Shown here piece by piece: positions 11,373 through 23,549 of a DNA stretch of 64,000 bases. A program made the position numbers and the translations under genes. Positions within the stretch are counted from its first letter, which is position 1, and the number at the start of each line of letters is the position of its first letter. Source of the stretch: Diospyros lotus (lineage: Eukaryota; Streptophyta; Magnoliopsida; Ericales; Ebenaceae); contig NC_068341.1 in NCBI RefSeq assembly GCF_014633365.1, positions 42,364,044 through 42,428,043 on the forward strand. The letters run 5' to 3'. The notes beneath the pieces are model-generated. The model did no database searches and was not told where the DNA came from. It saw only the letters and a list, made by a program, of their open reading frames with translations.

Positions 11373-14300
11373 ATAAAAGAATACGAATTAATTACTGCAT
11401 TTTAGTGATAGTCACAAGGTGAATCTGGAAACTGACTTACCACACTCAACAAATGAGATATCAAGATGAGTGATTGTGAGGTAATTAAAGATTGCCAACT
11501 AATCGAGAATAACACCAAAGGTAAAAAATAGGCTATTCTTGCCCCCAAAATAACTTGATATTTGGGTTTGTAGAGGTATTTATAGGCTTACATCGAAGTA
11601 TCCATGTCTTTTCAAGCATATTCAAGGCACATTTCCTTTGAAAAATATAAATTCCCTATTTCAATTGAGCCATCTTAATACTAAGAAAATATTTTACGGG
11701 ACCTAAATCCTTGGTGTAAAACTATCGCTAAAGGTGAGCTTTTAACTAAGTGATATTAACATCTTCATTTCTTATGATAATTATTTCATCAACATATACC
11801 ACTAGGAGAATTTGGGGACTATATAAGGAGTGATAAAAGATAGAATGATCAACTTTATTCCAAGCTAACCCATAGTCCAAGACAGTTGAGTTAAATCTAC
11901 CAAACTAAGCTTAAGGAAATTGGTTGAAACCATACAAGGATTTTTGCATGTGACATACACTGAGCTAGATTTTCTCTGAGCAACAAACCAAAGAAATTCC
12001 TCTATATACTCATTTTCCTTTAAATCACCATGAAAAAAAACATTTTTGATATGATGATATCTATCGATGGAGAGACCAATGAAACATAGCAACAAGAGAC
12101 AAGAATAGATGAATAAAGAATCTCTTGGCAATAGGAGAAAATGTGTCCCAATAATCAAGGTAAAAAATATGAGTATACCTTTTTGCTACAAGGTGGGACT
12201 TGAGGTGATTAATATGGTCACTAGGGTCAACCTTAATAGTAAAAACCCAACGACATCCACTAGTAGACTTATCCTTTGGAAGAAGTACCAAGTCCCAACT
12301 TCCATTGGACTGTAAAACAAACATTTCTTCAACAATAGTGTCTTGCCAGCATGGATGGGATAGGGCTTTTGTAATAATCTTAGGAAATGAGACAAAAGAT
12401 AATTAAAGAAGAGATAAATGCACACTACCTAGGAGATAAAGCGTGATAACTAATAAAATGTGAAATGGGATGTTGAGTATTGCAACAACGATATATATAT
12501 GAAGAGCAATGGATAAGTTAAGATTAGGAACAATAGGAGATGAATAAGGGGTAGAAAGACCAATCGACACAAAGGATGAGTCAGGTAATTAAGGGCTTTA
12601 TAAGTCTATCAACAATGAGCTTTGTAGGTAGGTCCATATGTTGAGGATGTTATTGATAGGTCTGAAGATGAGGGTGATAAAGGTGAGATGAAGATGAGGG
12701 TGGAGAAGGAGAGGATATATCAAGAAATGGAACATGTAAGGTAGGCTACGTAACATTGACTCGAGCAACGTAAAAAGACAAGGAAAATAAGGAGAGTACT
12801 TAAAAAGGTAACATGAGTAAAAAAAAAAAAAACAAGTCAACTTGGGGGAGTAGCATTGATATCCCTTTTGAAGACATGATTGACCAAGAAAAACACATTT
12901 GAGAGAATGAGTTAACAACTTATCATGACCAAGAGCAAGTTGATGAGAAAAACAAGTACACCCAAAGATACAAGGAGGGAGAGAATACAAGTTAACTCAA
13001 GGAAAAAGAATGAAATGAGGAACTTGGTCTTAAATTAAAGATAGAATAGGGCATCCAGTTAATCAAGTAGCATGCTATTAAGATAACACATCATCACAAT
13101 ATTGGACATGAACATACATATGGAGAAGAAGTGTACATATTGTCTGATCAATTAAATGATGATTCTTTGTTTATCAACTCTATTTTGCCTTGGGGTGGCA
13201 AGACACAAGGTTTGATGAAGAATCCCTTTTTATGCCATATAAGATTTAAAGTTATTGATGGATCTTCAAAAACATTATCATTATGAAGAACTCAAATAGG
13301 CACATTAAATTAAGTTTGAATTTCAACATAGAAGGTAGTAAAGATAGAAAATAATTCAAAATGAGGTTTCATTAAATCTAATTATGTAGTGAAAGAAAAA
13401 TCATTAATAAAAGTTACAAAATAGTGAAAACCTTATTTTGAATTGATATGAGCTGGACCCCATACATCATAATGGATAATTAAAAAGGAGAATTAACATG
13501 TTTATTGACTCAACTTGAGAAAGAACTTCGACTGTGTTTCTCACATTAATAAGACTCATACTCTAAAGAAAAAAGACTAGACAAACTAGAAACCATCTTC
13601 TTGAGATGAGATAGAGACGAGTGCCTTAATCAACAATGGATGAGTAATGGTGAAACAATAGTCATGTAAGCCATTGGTAAAATAGGTTGAGAAAGATATA
13701 TAGTACAATCCTTAATACTCGTACCCTTGCCAATTGTTAGTTTGGATGAATAAAATAGAATTAGACAAAAATATGATGGAACAACTCAAATTATGATCTA
13801 GTTGACTAACAAAAAACAAATTAAATTGATGATAGTGTAAATGTAACATTAATGACAATGGTAATGTAAAAAGGGTTATACATTTCCAATACTGAGGCTT
13901 AGGAACCATCGACCAAGGTCATAGTAGGTAAAGACTCTAAGGTGTCAATATGAGAGGAAAGTGAATGCCTATCAGACATATGATTAGTGGCACTAGAGTT
14001 AAAGATCCATTGACTTAGAGAATATGAGGACTTTGTAAAACAAATAACGAAATTACTAGTGTGAATAAGGGATCCAATACGTGAAGTGGCCTATTGTGCT
14101 ACCTATAATTAAGCATACTTTTCCTCAAAGATAGTCAATGGTGAAGAAGTACTAAGGGTGATATCCTCATGACCCTCTAAAGTACCAAGATTAATGTGAG
14201 CAGTATTAGCAGTTTGAGTTTGGTGACCATATATGCTATAACAAGTCTCAATTCCAACGGTGACCAATATATGATTACAATAGAAACACTGGAGGCGAGC

Positions 14301-14580
14301 AAGTCCACCACCACAACGACCACCACCATGATGTTCACTTGAATTACCCTCACAATTAGGTGGAATATTGGTTTGGGTAGCAGCATGAGCAAAATGGTCT
14401 CCAAGTAGAGAGGATCCATGATCAATAGTAATTGATGAGGCTCGAAGTAATTAAGAAAATACCTTTGTCAAAGGCTAAAGAAAGGCATTGCCTAGAATTT
14501 GTGTTTTAATTGGCTCAAGTTTTAGTTAAATCCCATGAAGACAAAGAACAATAAATGTTTTATTTCTTTGCTCTTGTTGC
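11373..14580 (-). mobile_element. old Ty1-copia, 5' and middle part (gag to RT), decayed
   Basis: On the minus strand, from high to low coordinate: a gag remnant (LKLEPIKTQILGN near 14520-14480) and a degenerate CCHC knuckle region (CFYCNHILVTVG...ETCYSIYGH near 14300-14220). Next come integrase pieces (13900-12600; DVWGPAHINSK near 13450, YFVTFINDFS near 13410), then RT (12324-11880) with SNGSWDLVLLPKDKSTSGCR, LKSHLVAKRYTHIFYLDY and KNVFFHGDL. Stops and shifts are dense. It is interrupted at 11372 by the plus-strand copia and continues at 5318. This is the oldest layer of the nest. Confidence 0.8.
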
Positions 14581-14908
14581 CTTTTCACATTGACATCAAA
14601 TGACACAAAGTTGGATCGATAACAAACCACAATAAAATCAATTAACCACACATGAATATAGAATTTTGTGTGAAAAATCTAAATAAAAAAAATCACGGAC
14701 AAAAAGAACGAAATATCATTAACCAAATATTGGTAATATAAAATTAAGTGACATAGTTGCAACTAATTTTAGATCATTGGACACCTATTTATAGATTTAA
14801 AATCATCTATGGATGTACATAAAAAATCATATCCTGATCAGAAAATGATTCATGAGAATATTTCTTCAAATAAGATAAATCTCACATAAAATCAAATTTG
14901 ATAACATT
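14581..14908. other. AT-rich flank between the old copia and the second plus-strand copia
   Basis: No gene is seen. On the minus strand a TATAAATAG-like motif (near 14790) and LTR-like composition suggest it may belong to the 5' LTR region of the old copia, but ends and a primer site could not be fixed. Confidence 0.3.
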
Positions 14909-14913
14909 ATAAT

Positions 14914-15129
14914 TCTTAGTTGTAGTAGCTAGATGATTGTATTTATGTAGTGGTAGCATGTATCTAAATGTGAGGTCGGTTGTAGAGGATCAAATGTGCA
15001 GTGTATATAATGTTAATAGGTGGACATTTTTCATTTACTAGACTTAAGAATAAGAGAAGTTACCTCTATTGTTTTCTTCTTCTTTATTTTGTCTGAAACT
15101 TAGCTTGTACAAATATTGATTTATTCACA
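14914..15129 (+). repeat. 5' LTR of the second copia
   Basis: It begins TCTTAGTTGTAGTAGC and ends GATTTATTCACA. If the ATAAT duplication is taken as exact, the LTR starts TC, not the usual TG; the 3' copy also starts TC. A TG start at 14921 is possible only by giving up the target duplication. Confidence 0.85.
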
Positions 15130-15140
15130 TGGTATCAGAG
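15130..15140 (+). other. primer-binding site of the second copia
   Basis: TGGTATCAGAG follows the LTR directly. It is the tRNA-Met type. Confidence 0.85.
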
Positions 15141-15260
15141 TGGCGATCGGTGGGATCTGAATAATTTGAAGGAAGAGTTTACTTCAACAGTGTTGGATTG
15201 GTCGTCAGTGCGATCGAGAGTTTTTGGTCGGTTCTTGTTTTCTTTATTGACTTCGAATCA

Positions 15261-16021
15261 TATGGCTTCATCTGGAAACAATATTGCGATATGAGATCCG
15301 CTACAAATACATGCCTTGGATCATCCAAGTATGGTCCTAGTCTCTACTCCATTAACTGGTCTTAATTATAGATCTTAGAGTAGAGGAATTTAAATTTCTC
15401 CATTGATAAATTCTATTCAAGAGCCATTAAATTTGTCTTTATTGGCTATTCTTATTGTCAAAAGGGCTACAAATTGTTTGATCTTTCCACTCGAAAAATC
15501 TTTGTTAGCAGGCATGGAACATTCTTTGAATATATATTTCCTTTTCACAATCATGATTCTTCTGAAAGCTCACTGCATACCTTTACCATAAATTCCTATC
15601 AGCTTATCTGCACTTGATCTTGTTACCTCACCCTCACATTCTTCGTCTCATTTGGTTGATGGGAACCCGAATATTCCTTCTTCTTCTCTTAGTTTGCCAT
15701 TTGATTCCTCTCCTCGTTTGATACCTCATTTGCGAAACATACGCTGGACTACTTGTGTTTCACAAAAACCACTTTGGCTTAATGACTTTGTCAGTTTGGT
15801 TCAAGCCTCACCTTTCTATGCTTCAATTTTTACATTTTCAAGTAACATTTCTTTCTCTAATTCTGAATCTTTTTTTTTTTTTTCCTGTTTATGTTTCCTT
15901 CTTAAACAACATTTCTTCTATTCCTGAGCCTTGCACCTTTCATCAAGCATCTCAAGATTCTAATTGGGTTGCAACCATGGAGCATGAGCTGCAAGCTTTA
16001 GAACTAAATCATACTTGGGAC
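15261..16021 (+). pseudogene. gag start, integrase C-terminus and RT start of the second copia
   Basis: Gag starts at 15261 (MASSGNNIAI, then a stop; LDHPSMVLVSTPLTGLNYRS follows). From about 15430 the frame reads GYSYCQKGYKLFDLSTRKIF and FVSRHGTFFEY, the end of a copia integrase, so roughly 2 kb of gag/protease/integrase is missing. A T-rich run follows, and the RT N-terminal domain appears at about 15930-16020 (EPCTFHQASQDSNWVATMEHE). It breaks at HTWD, where the solo LTR is inserted. Confidence 0.8.
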
Positions 16022-18468
16022 TGTAACACCCTACCTCGTCAGGCGTGTCACTATAAGGGTATTTTCAGGATTTTTTTTTTCCAAGATCATCACGTGCAGT
16101 GATTTCAGAACAATATTCACATGCAGATAACGAATCCCGAGAAACCCCAATTTTGCCCATTTAACTAACAAGATCAATAATCTTAACAATTAAACGAGAC
16201 ATATCATAACACAGCGAATACATTAACAATAATATCGTGGCCTACCACGAGTTCCATATAAGGCGTTTCTACATCGAACTACGTACTACAACTACCAAAT
16301 GATAACATCATTATCTTACAACTGTTCATACATAAACCGAATTACATACTAAAGCTTTCAGAAAAATACAATGACTATCAAACTAAACACCATTGGCCCA
16401 CAACTGGCCACGTCCTCGCCCTCGCCCTCGCAGCAGTCATTGGTTGGAACGTTTGAATGTTCCAGGGGCATAACCCAGATTAGATGATAAAACATCTAAG
16501 TGATGGCATAAAACAGTTTACATAATACCCAAAAGACATACGAGCATGGCATATTCAGACTAAAGGACACATGCAAACACGTCTAACTTGAGAAATCTCC
16601 TTGACATACTCAACCTCCCGTGGAAAATCCATTCTACACACCGTTGGGGTTGACCTTGCCGCGACATACTTAATCTCTCGAGTGCCCTACCGTGTCACTC
16701 GTTCACCTGGATTAACCTTGTCCCATTCTTAAGAAGACCCCATCCCGTCCCATACGGACCCAACGACGACACGAAAAATCAATGCCCCAATAATATGAAA
16801 ATTACACGCCATGCACTGACCCTTTTGCAAGTAAAAAAAATAGTTGATGCAATATACCACATGATCAATATGCAAATGATGCCATAAATACATAAATAAA
16901 ACACATAAGCATAGCATCTTGAGTTCTGGTAACACCGCTCACCTGAACTCACTACACTCACACCAAGACATTTTCAAAACAAGGGTAAAACTAGAGTCAG
17001 ACCACTCACCTTATGCGAAAAGTTAATTTTCACCTCGTAATGTGTGCTAAGCCTTGAAATGCGCGTCTGAGTAATTTTTTGGCTTTGGCATGCTCCTATA
17101 GCCTCAAATTAATCCTCAGAATTTTCTGGAATTGTTCTGAGAATTTTCCCCAATTTTTCCTATTTTTCTCCATTTTCCTTTTCTTTTATTTTCTTTCTTT
17201 TCTTTTCTTTTCTTCTTCTTTCTTTCTTCTCCCCTGCTTCTTCTTCCGTGCGAACCATCCCCTCGGCCACCCCACTCGGGCGTCATCCTCTACCGTTGCT
17301 GCTCTCTCCGGCTGCCATCGACCTCGCGGGCTCCCTTGATCCCGTCGGTCGCCACCCCTCGTTCCAGCAGCCATCACTGTGGCTGCTTCGGTTGCTGTCC
17401 AGCAATAGCAAGCTCGCGGCTATGGCCGTTGCTTGCAATGCGGTCAACTCCGACCACTTTCAACACTCACCGCGACCACCTCCGATGGCCCAAGACCTCG
17501 CGCAACCACTGGCCAGCCTCTTCCTCGTCGTTGCTCACCTTCCATGCATGCTGCCATGGCCGCGGCTTGCAGCCATGGATACTGTTCGCCTGGTGCGAAC
17601 AGCTTTGGTTACCATTTCGACCTCTCTCGTGGCTGCCTTCGGCCCCAAGCTTCGATGCCCAGCTCCTTCTCGATCACCTAGTTAATTGTTTGCTGCCATA
17701 GCCACCCCTGCTGGCTCTCTGTTCGGCCATAGCTTACTGCAACTCTCGGCCACTTCCTTCTCCTCGTCCCTCTATTTTTCTCAACTTCTTCACCTATTTA
17801 TAACAAACCCACCGCCTTAAGGAGTCTTGGCCGCCACTCCTCTAGAAAAACTTGGCCACTACTCCAAGAAATTTCAGCCATGAAGCTTCGTGGAAGTTGC
17901 CACAGCGCACACACACACACACACATATATGCGTATATATGTATATATATATAACTATATATTACTCTATTAATATAAATAAACTACAATTAACCCCCAA
18001 ATTTCCATCTTAATTTCACTTGTGTAAATCTCTAATTACACTTAGATCCTTAATCCTCAATTTAATTTGCATTATAATACCGAAAATACAAAATTAATAA
18101 CTTCAAAACTTCTTGATAATGGCAATTTCGCCCCAGTGTCCTCATCGGGCTATTGTTTTATCCCGAAACTACTGAAGGGTTATTCCTTATGAAAAAATGG
18201 AGCCCCCTCAGGCTTCTGTTGATTTCCCGGAAGTCCCCTATAACAATTCGGTTTTCTCAACCCGGTCGACAGCTGTACCGAAAATTATTCCCGATCCCAT
18301 TTCTTTCATCACTAAAAATCATAATTTGAATCACTTGTTGATACTATACCATTTTCCTTGACTATCTAGGGTTCGAGGTACTCCCTCTGACTGATTCGGT
18401 TGCCTAAAGTTGCGTTAGTGTATCCTATAGTCTCATTTTATAGCCTTAAATCATTCCCGAGTATTACA
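16022..18468 (-). mobile_element. solo LTR (2447 bp), probably Ty3-gypsy type, inside the copia RT
   Basis: The block starts TGTAACACCC and ends GAGTATTACA, with the perfect duplication GGGAC on both sides (16017-16021 and 18469-18473). Removing it lets the RT reading frame continue from HTWD to IVDLPNGKKPIGSKWVY. It has no coding sequence; the open frames around 17080-17700 are GC-rich chance frames. A TATAAATAG box reads on the minus strand at 17794-17802, which sets the orientation. It is homologous in reverse to 55308-57842. Length and TGTAAC...TTACA ends suit long gypsy LTRs of the Tekay/Del kind, but the clade is inference. Confidence 0.85.
17906..17960. repeat. (CA)n/(TA)n microsatellite
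   Basis: A CA run of about 9 units followed by alternating ATATATGCGTATATATGTATATATAT inside the solo LTR. Confidence 0.9.
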
Positions 18469-18473
18469 GGGAC

Positions 18474-19921
18474 ATTGTTGATTTACCAAATGGTAAGAAA
18501 CCAATTGGTTCTAAGTGGGTGTATCGTGTAAAGTATAAGCTTAATGGGGACGTTGATAGGCATAAAGCGCGATTAGTTGCCAAAGGGTACAATCAAATAG
18601 TGGGTCTTAACTATAAGGATCGTTTTTCTCCTGTGGCCAAACTAGTCACTATTCGGTTATTGATAGTTGTTGCTACTTCCAAAAATTGGCCTATTTATCA
18701 GATTGATATTAATAATGCATTCCTTCGTGGTCATCTTGATGAGGAGGTGTATATGACTCCATCTATTGGCTATATAGTTGTTCCGAGGAAAGTTTGTTTG
18801 CTGAAATGATCTCTCTATGGCTTAAAACAGGCTTCACCCCAATGGAATTTGGAATTTAGTGGTTTTCTTATGAAGCTAGGTTTATTCAATCACCCAATGA
18901 TCATTGTCTTTTTACTCATCCAACCAGTTCTCATTTTGTTGCTTTAATTATTAGTCTATGTTGATGATGTGTTTTTGGCTGTAGATGATGTTGATTTTAT
19001 TGCCTCTACTAAGGCTACTCTGGATGACAAGTTTACCATTAAGGACTTAGGTTATCTCAAATACTTCCTTGGGTTGGAAGTTGCTAGGTCATCTTCTAGA
19101 ACTTTTTTTTTATCTCAACACAAGTTCATCATGGATCTTGTTCATGAAGTTGGTTTATAGGATGCTAAGAGTTCATCTTTTCCCATGTCCAAGGGTTTGT
19201 CTTTGGAACCAAATCAAGCTCTTCCTCTTCCTAATTCTGATCAGTACCGCATGTTGATAGGTAGGTTTTTGTATGTTAATCTTACCCGGGCCGACATTAG
19301 CTATGCTGTGCAGCACTTAAGGTAATTTATGTCTTCTCCCTGCTAGCCTTATTTTGATGCTTCTATTCTGGTTGTTGGGTATCTTAAGGGTACTGCTTCT
19401 CAAGGCCTTTTTTATCCTACTGCTGCTAATCTCTTCTTCTCAGCTTATTGTGATGTTGATTGGGTGACATGTAAGTTCACAAGCCAATCCTTAATCGGCT
19501 TTTGTGTTTTTCTTAGTGGTGCATTGGTTTCTTGGAAGACTAAGAAGCAGCCTACAATTTCACGGTCCTCTGTTAAAGCTAAATATCAAAGTATGGCTTC
19601 TACCACTTTCGAGCTTGTTTGGATTACTAATGTTCTTAAGGAACTTGGTGTTTCTGTTCCTTTGCCTATTCAATTCATCTAGATTGCGACAATAAAGTTG
19701 CCCTACATATTGCTGCCAACCCTGTTTTCCATGAACGTACTAAGCATCTTGACATTGATTGTCATCTTGTATGTGATTACTTCAAACAAGGTTTTATTGC
19801 TCCCATGTTTGTTCCATCTCAGTTGCAACTTGCAGATTTGTTTACTAGGCCTTTGTTTGCTGTTCATCATCATTCTATGGTTGTCAAGTTGGGCTTGTGT
19901 TCTCTCCAATCTCCAACTTAA
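18474..19921 (+). pseudogene. RT and RNase H remnant of the second copia
   Basis: After the solo LTR the RT continues (IVDLPNGKKPIGSKWVY, HKARLVAKGYNQIVGLNY, IDINNAFLRGHLDEEVYM), then SLYGLKQASPQW, LVYVDDVFLA near 18955, and KDLGYLKYFLGLEVARSS. RNase H follows: YCDVDWVTCKFTSQSLIGFC, VSWKTKKQPTISRSSVKAKY and [18 protein letters not shown], ending LADLFTRPL near 19850. There are several stops (for example near 18807 and 19158). The YVDD catalytic motif and the H.D.DCH motif are kept. Confidence 0.88.
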
Positions 19922-19937
19922 GGGGGGGGGGGGGGGC

Positions 19938-20153
19938 TCTTGGTTGTAGTAGCTAGATGATTGTATTCATGTAGTGGTAGCATGTATCTAAATGTGAGGT
20001 CGGTTGTAAAGGATCAAATGTGCAGTGTATATAATGTTAATAGGTGGACATTTTTTATTTACTAAACTTATGAATAAGAGAAGTTACCTCTATTGTTTTC
20101 TTCTTCTCTGTTTTGTTTGGAACTTGGCTTGTGCAAATCTTGATTTCTTCACA
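19938..20153 (+). repeat. 3' LTR of the second copia
   Basis: TCTTGGTTGTAGTAGC...GATTTCTTCACA, 216 bp, preceded by a G15 run (19922-19936) and followed by ATAAT. Confidence 0.88.
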
Positions 20154-20158
20154 ATAAT

Positions 20159-20732
20159 CACAGTTAAATTTGAAGTCATAATCACGATCAAATTAAAAGT
20201 TCCAATATCAATCAAATTTAAATTCGAGATCACATTACAATTGTAACAACATCAATTCATTAAAATTAGTATGAGAGCCTGAAGCTCGTCGAGATTAGTG
20301 ATCATGTCTAAAGCATTAATGTGATGAAGACGAAATAAAGTACACAAATCATATCATATATGTGAGTGATGTCACTTCTACACAAATCATGGGCACGAGT
20401 CCACAGGGCATTACATCCACAAAGAGAGGTCGAGAAATAGGCATCAAAGTGGGCTTAACAGTCTACCAACATCAGGAACCATGCATGGAGATGATAGAAG
20501 ATGAAAAGGCATGGAAAAACAAAGCGTCTATTACAGAAGCTAGACCTTACAACCTACAAATGCATGGATTTCAATTGGAAGAGCTATTGCTTCGGTTGTT
20601 CTTTCATATCCTCAGCAATCCCTCTTAATATCTATATATATATATCCCTTGTGTACTTGCAAGGCGACAGTGAGCCAATCGAATGCAGAATTACAATTGA
20701 AAGAAAAAGAACACATTTAATTAGCTGAAATA
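20159..20732. other. 3' flank of the KANADI gene with an unexplained open frame
   Basis: Nothing is recognised at 20159-20360. A plus-strand frame at 20362-20628 (88 codons; contains MGTSPQGITSTKRGREIG and MHGFQLEELLLRLFF) stands out because its base composition is more coding-like than its surroundings. I know no family for it. It may be an old gene fragment or the 3' UTR of KANADI read from the other strand. The KANADI stop codon lies at 20733-20735. Confidence 0.3.
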
Positions 20733-21696
20733 TCAGCTGTTTTGCTCTTTGTCTTGCCAACCTGGTCTGCCTAATGTGAACTCTAAGCTTGGTTTCTTCA
20801 GATCCAAATCACGACCTAAATGCCTATTCACACAACTCAAATCACCTTCCTGCAAATTATCCCGAACAGTATATCAATTAACCAAATTCCGCAAACAGCC
20901 AAACACACAAGAAAAAGTGTGCCCCATTAATACATATATATATATATATATTTCTTAGGAGATTTTGGTTATTGGTAAATATGTACGTACCTCTCTTTGG
21001 TGTCCTGATCTTTGGTGCGATGGAGAGGTTGATGAAGCTAGGCCATCGATGCTGTTGAATTTGGTTTGCAGCCAATCCTCTCTACCGCTGGAATTTATTA
21101 GAGTGAATACTGTTAGCCTTTCAAGAACACATTTTGTTGGCAATCTAATAAGAATCATAGGATTGGCTAACAGTACTTAAAAGCTTTGTGAATTTATATA
21201 TATATATATATATATATATTAAATCACTGTCTCATTGATGATCAATGAAATGAGATGCCTTGAACGATTGTTCTGAAGGATTAGAAGGCTTTGTTATTTT
21301 GTATTGGCATTTGATTCCTTTATATATATAGTTAGTTAGTTAGTTTAGTTAAAGCTTTGAAGGAAACTGAATTTAAGGGCACTTATATAAGGGTATCCTA
21401 CCCGTTCTTTTATTTTTGCATATCACTTTTAACTTTCATTATTTATACAGTCCATTCTTAGATACCGATATCTTAGAATATATTTGAAATAAGGAAAGCA
21501 CGCTTAAGTTAAGGAAATGACATTTTGGCCTTAATAATAAAGAAAATAAAATTAACCTGTGGTTAATTATTTATAATCACAATTAGAGGTAATTTCTATA
21601 TAGAAGAAGAAAAAGTATAGGAATTAATGCTCTCTTTTGCTTATAATTCTACTTGGCTATGATCAAGTTTGTAACTTTCTTGACAAACCAACAAAC

Positions 21697-21739
<43 letters not shown>

Positions 21740-23514
21740 CTTTATATCTCCAAAAATTCTAATTGCAAAAGAAAGATTCATTGAGAAAAAAAAAAATGAG
21801 GATAGTGGCTATTAGTTGTGATTTATAAGTCATTTTGCATGTCCAATGAGTAACGGTCAAATTCATATTTTTTTTTTGTATTTTCATGTTTTTTTTGTGT
21901 GTAATTATTCAAATTTTTTCTTGTTTTAATTACATTCTTGAATATGATTTTTGAGTCAATTTAACTTCTGTATTTAATTTTTTTTAGGTGATAGTTTAAA
22001 TTTTTTGTTATTTTGATTCTAAATTTGTATTTTTAAATTAATTTAATCTTATACTTTTATGCTTAAAAAAAAAAAAAGATAGAATTAGATAAGTATCCGT
22101 CACACTCTATTTATATCAAAATATTGAAATTAAATTGACTTGAAAATGCAAGTTTAGGGATGTAATCGAAATAGTGAAAAGTTTGAGTAGACAAAAATAA
22201 ATTAAAATATTAAAATTAAATTGATTCGAAAATATAAATATAAGAATATAATTAAAATAACAAGAAGGTTAAGCGACAATATTATAAAAAAACATGCAAA
22301 GGACATGCGCAAAAATGTAAGTTTTGGCCAATGATTAACTCATCAGTGCACACCTTAAAATAACGATTATGAATTTTATCAACAGAAAATAGAAAAAGAA
22401 ACTCGGGACAAAATATAGAAGCTAGGGGCAACATGAATATCCTTTCATTCTTTCAACTTGGTGGCCACTGGCCATGACCTTGTATATATTTCTAAACCGG
22501 GAGAGAGAGAGAGAGAGAGAGATGTTACCTTGAAGACTTGCTCCAAAGTTTAGTACAAGGGAAGTCTATTTCTTGTTGCAAAGTCCCATCAGATGGAGCC
22601 CTTTGGTCAATAAACCTACAAGGTTTGCTATGTTCACCTGTGTTGCCCATTGTAGAGATATCTTCTTCTCCAGACCCGTCTGATTGGCCTTCAAGAAGAA
22701 CAACAATAAATCTTGAATAGGATTATTTGCATTACTATTAATTAAATCTTGAATAGGATTATTTGCATTATTAATTAAATCTTGAATAGGATTAGCAGAA
22801 CGGACTAATTGCAAGCGAGGAAGAGAGGATTTTCCAACTTGAATGGGATGGGAAATAATCAAATAATTAATGGAAGAGAGAAAGTAAGTCACCGCGAAAC
22901 AGAAACAAAAAGAAAAGGATGGGAGAAATTAATAAACGAAGAAGAAGCTAAAGGAAGAAAGGCTTTGCGGATTACCTGAGAAAGCTGCAGCTTTGTCAGT
23001 GGTTTTGACAGTTCGATACATCTGCAAAGTCATCGGGAAGTATTGGCAAAGATAACTGAATGGAATGAGAATCAAAGTATGGAAATGGAAATTGATAAAA
23101 GAAGACAAATGAAGCAAACACCCAGTTCGCATCTCTCTCTCTCTCTCTCTCTCGCTCTCTCTCTCGCATATAAACACCACTCTGACCTTCTGGGTCTTTG
23201 TCTCGGTTTCTTCATAATCACGACGTTGATCTTTCATAAGCTGTATTATTATTGAGAAATGATGGCTCGCTCTCTCTCTCTCGCATATAAACACCACTCT
23301 GGCCTTCTGGGTCTTTGTCTCGGTTTCTTCATAATCACGAGGTTGATCTTTCATAACCTGTATTATTATTGAGAAATGATGGCTCGCTCTCTCTCTCTCT
23401 CTTCCCCCGAGAAGGATCAGATTTCCATGTTCTTTTCTCATACGAGTCAATGTTCATTCACTGCACACATCGGCTACTGTGCCGGAGGATTAACGCAGAC
23501 CGCCCCCAATCACA

Positions 23515-23549
<35 letters not shown>

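Larger units (their letters stand above)
14914..20153 (+). mobile_element. second Ty1-copia retrotransposon, internally deleted, carrying a solo LTR
   Basis: Its LTRs (14914-15129 and 19938-20153) are both 216 bp and differ at about 12-15 positions. The perfect duplication ATAAT flanks the element (14909-14913 and 20154-20158). A TGGTATCAGAG primer site follows at 15130, and a polypurine/G15 tract (19919-19936) precedes the 3' LTR. A gag start (MASSGNNIAI at about 15261) runs into a deletion that joins it to the integrase C-terminus near 15420. RT and RNase H follow but contain stops, and the RT is split by a 2.4-kb insertion at 16022. Confidence 0.9.

Noticed and set aside
12598..12990. 130-codon minus-strand frame as an independent gene
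   Set aside because: It is a shifted part of the decayed copia integrase region.
17079..17701. Overlapping 80-145 codon frames on both strands
   Set aside because: They lie inside a solo LTR with exact target duplications; frames are low-complexity and occur in several phases at once.
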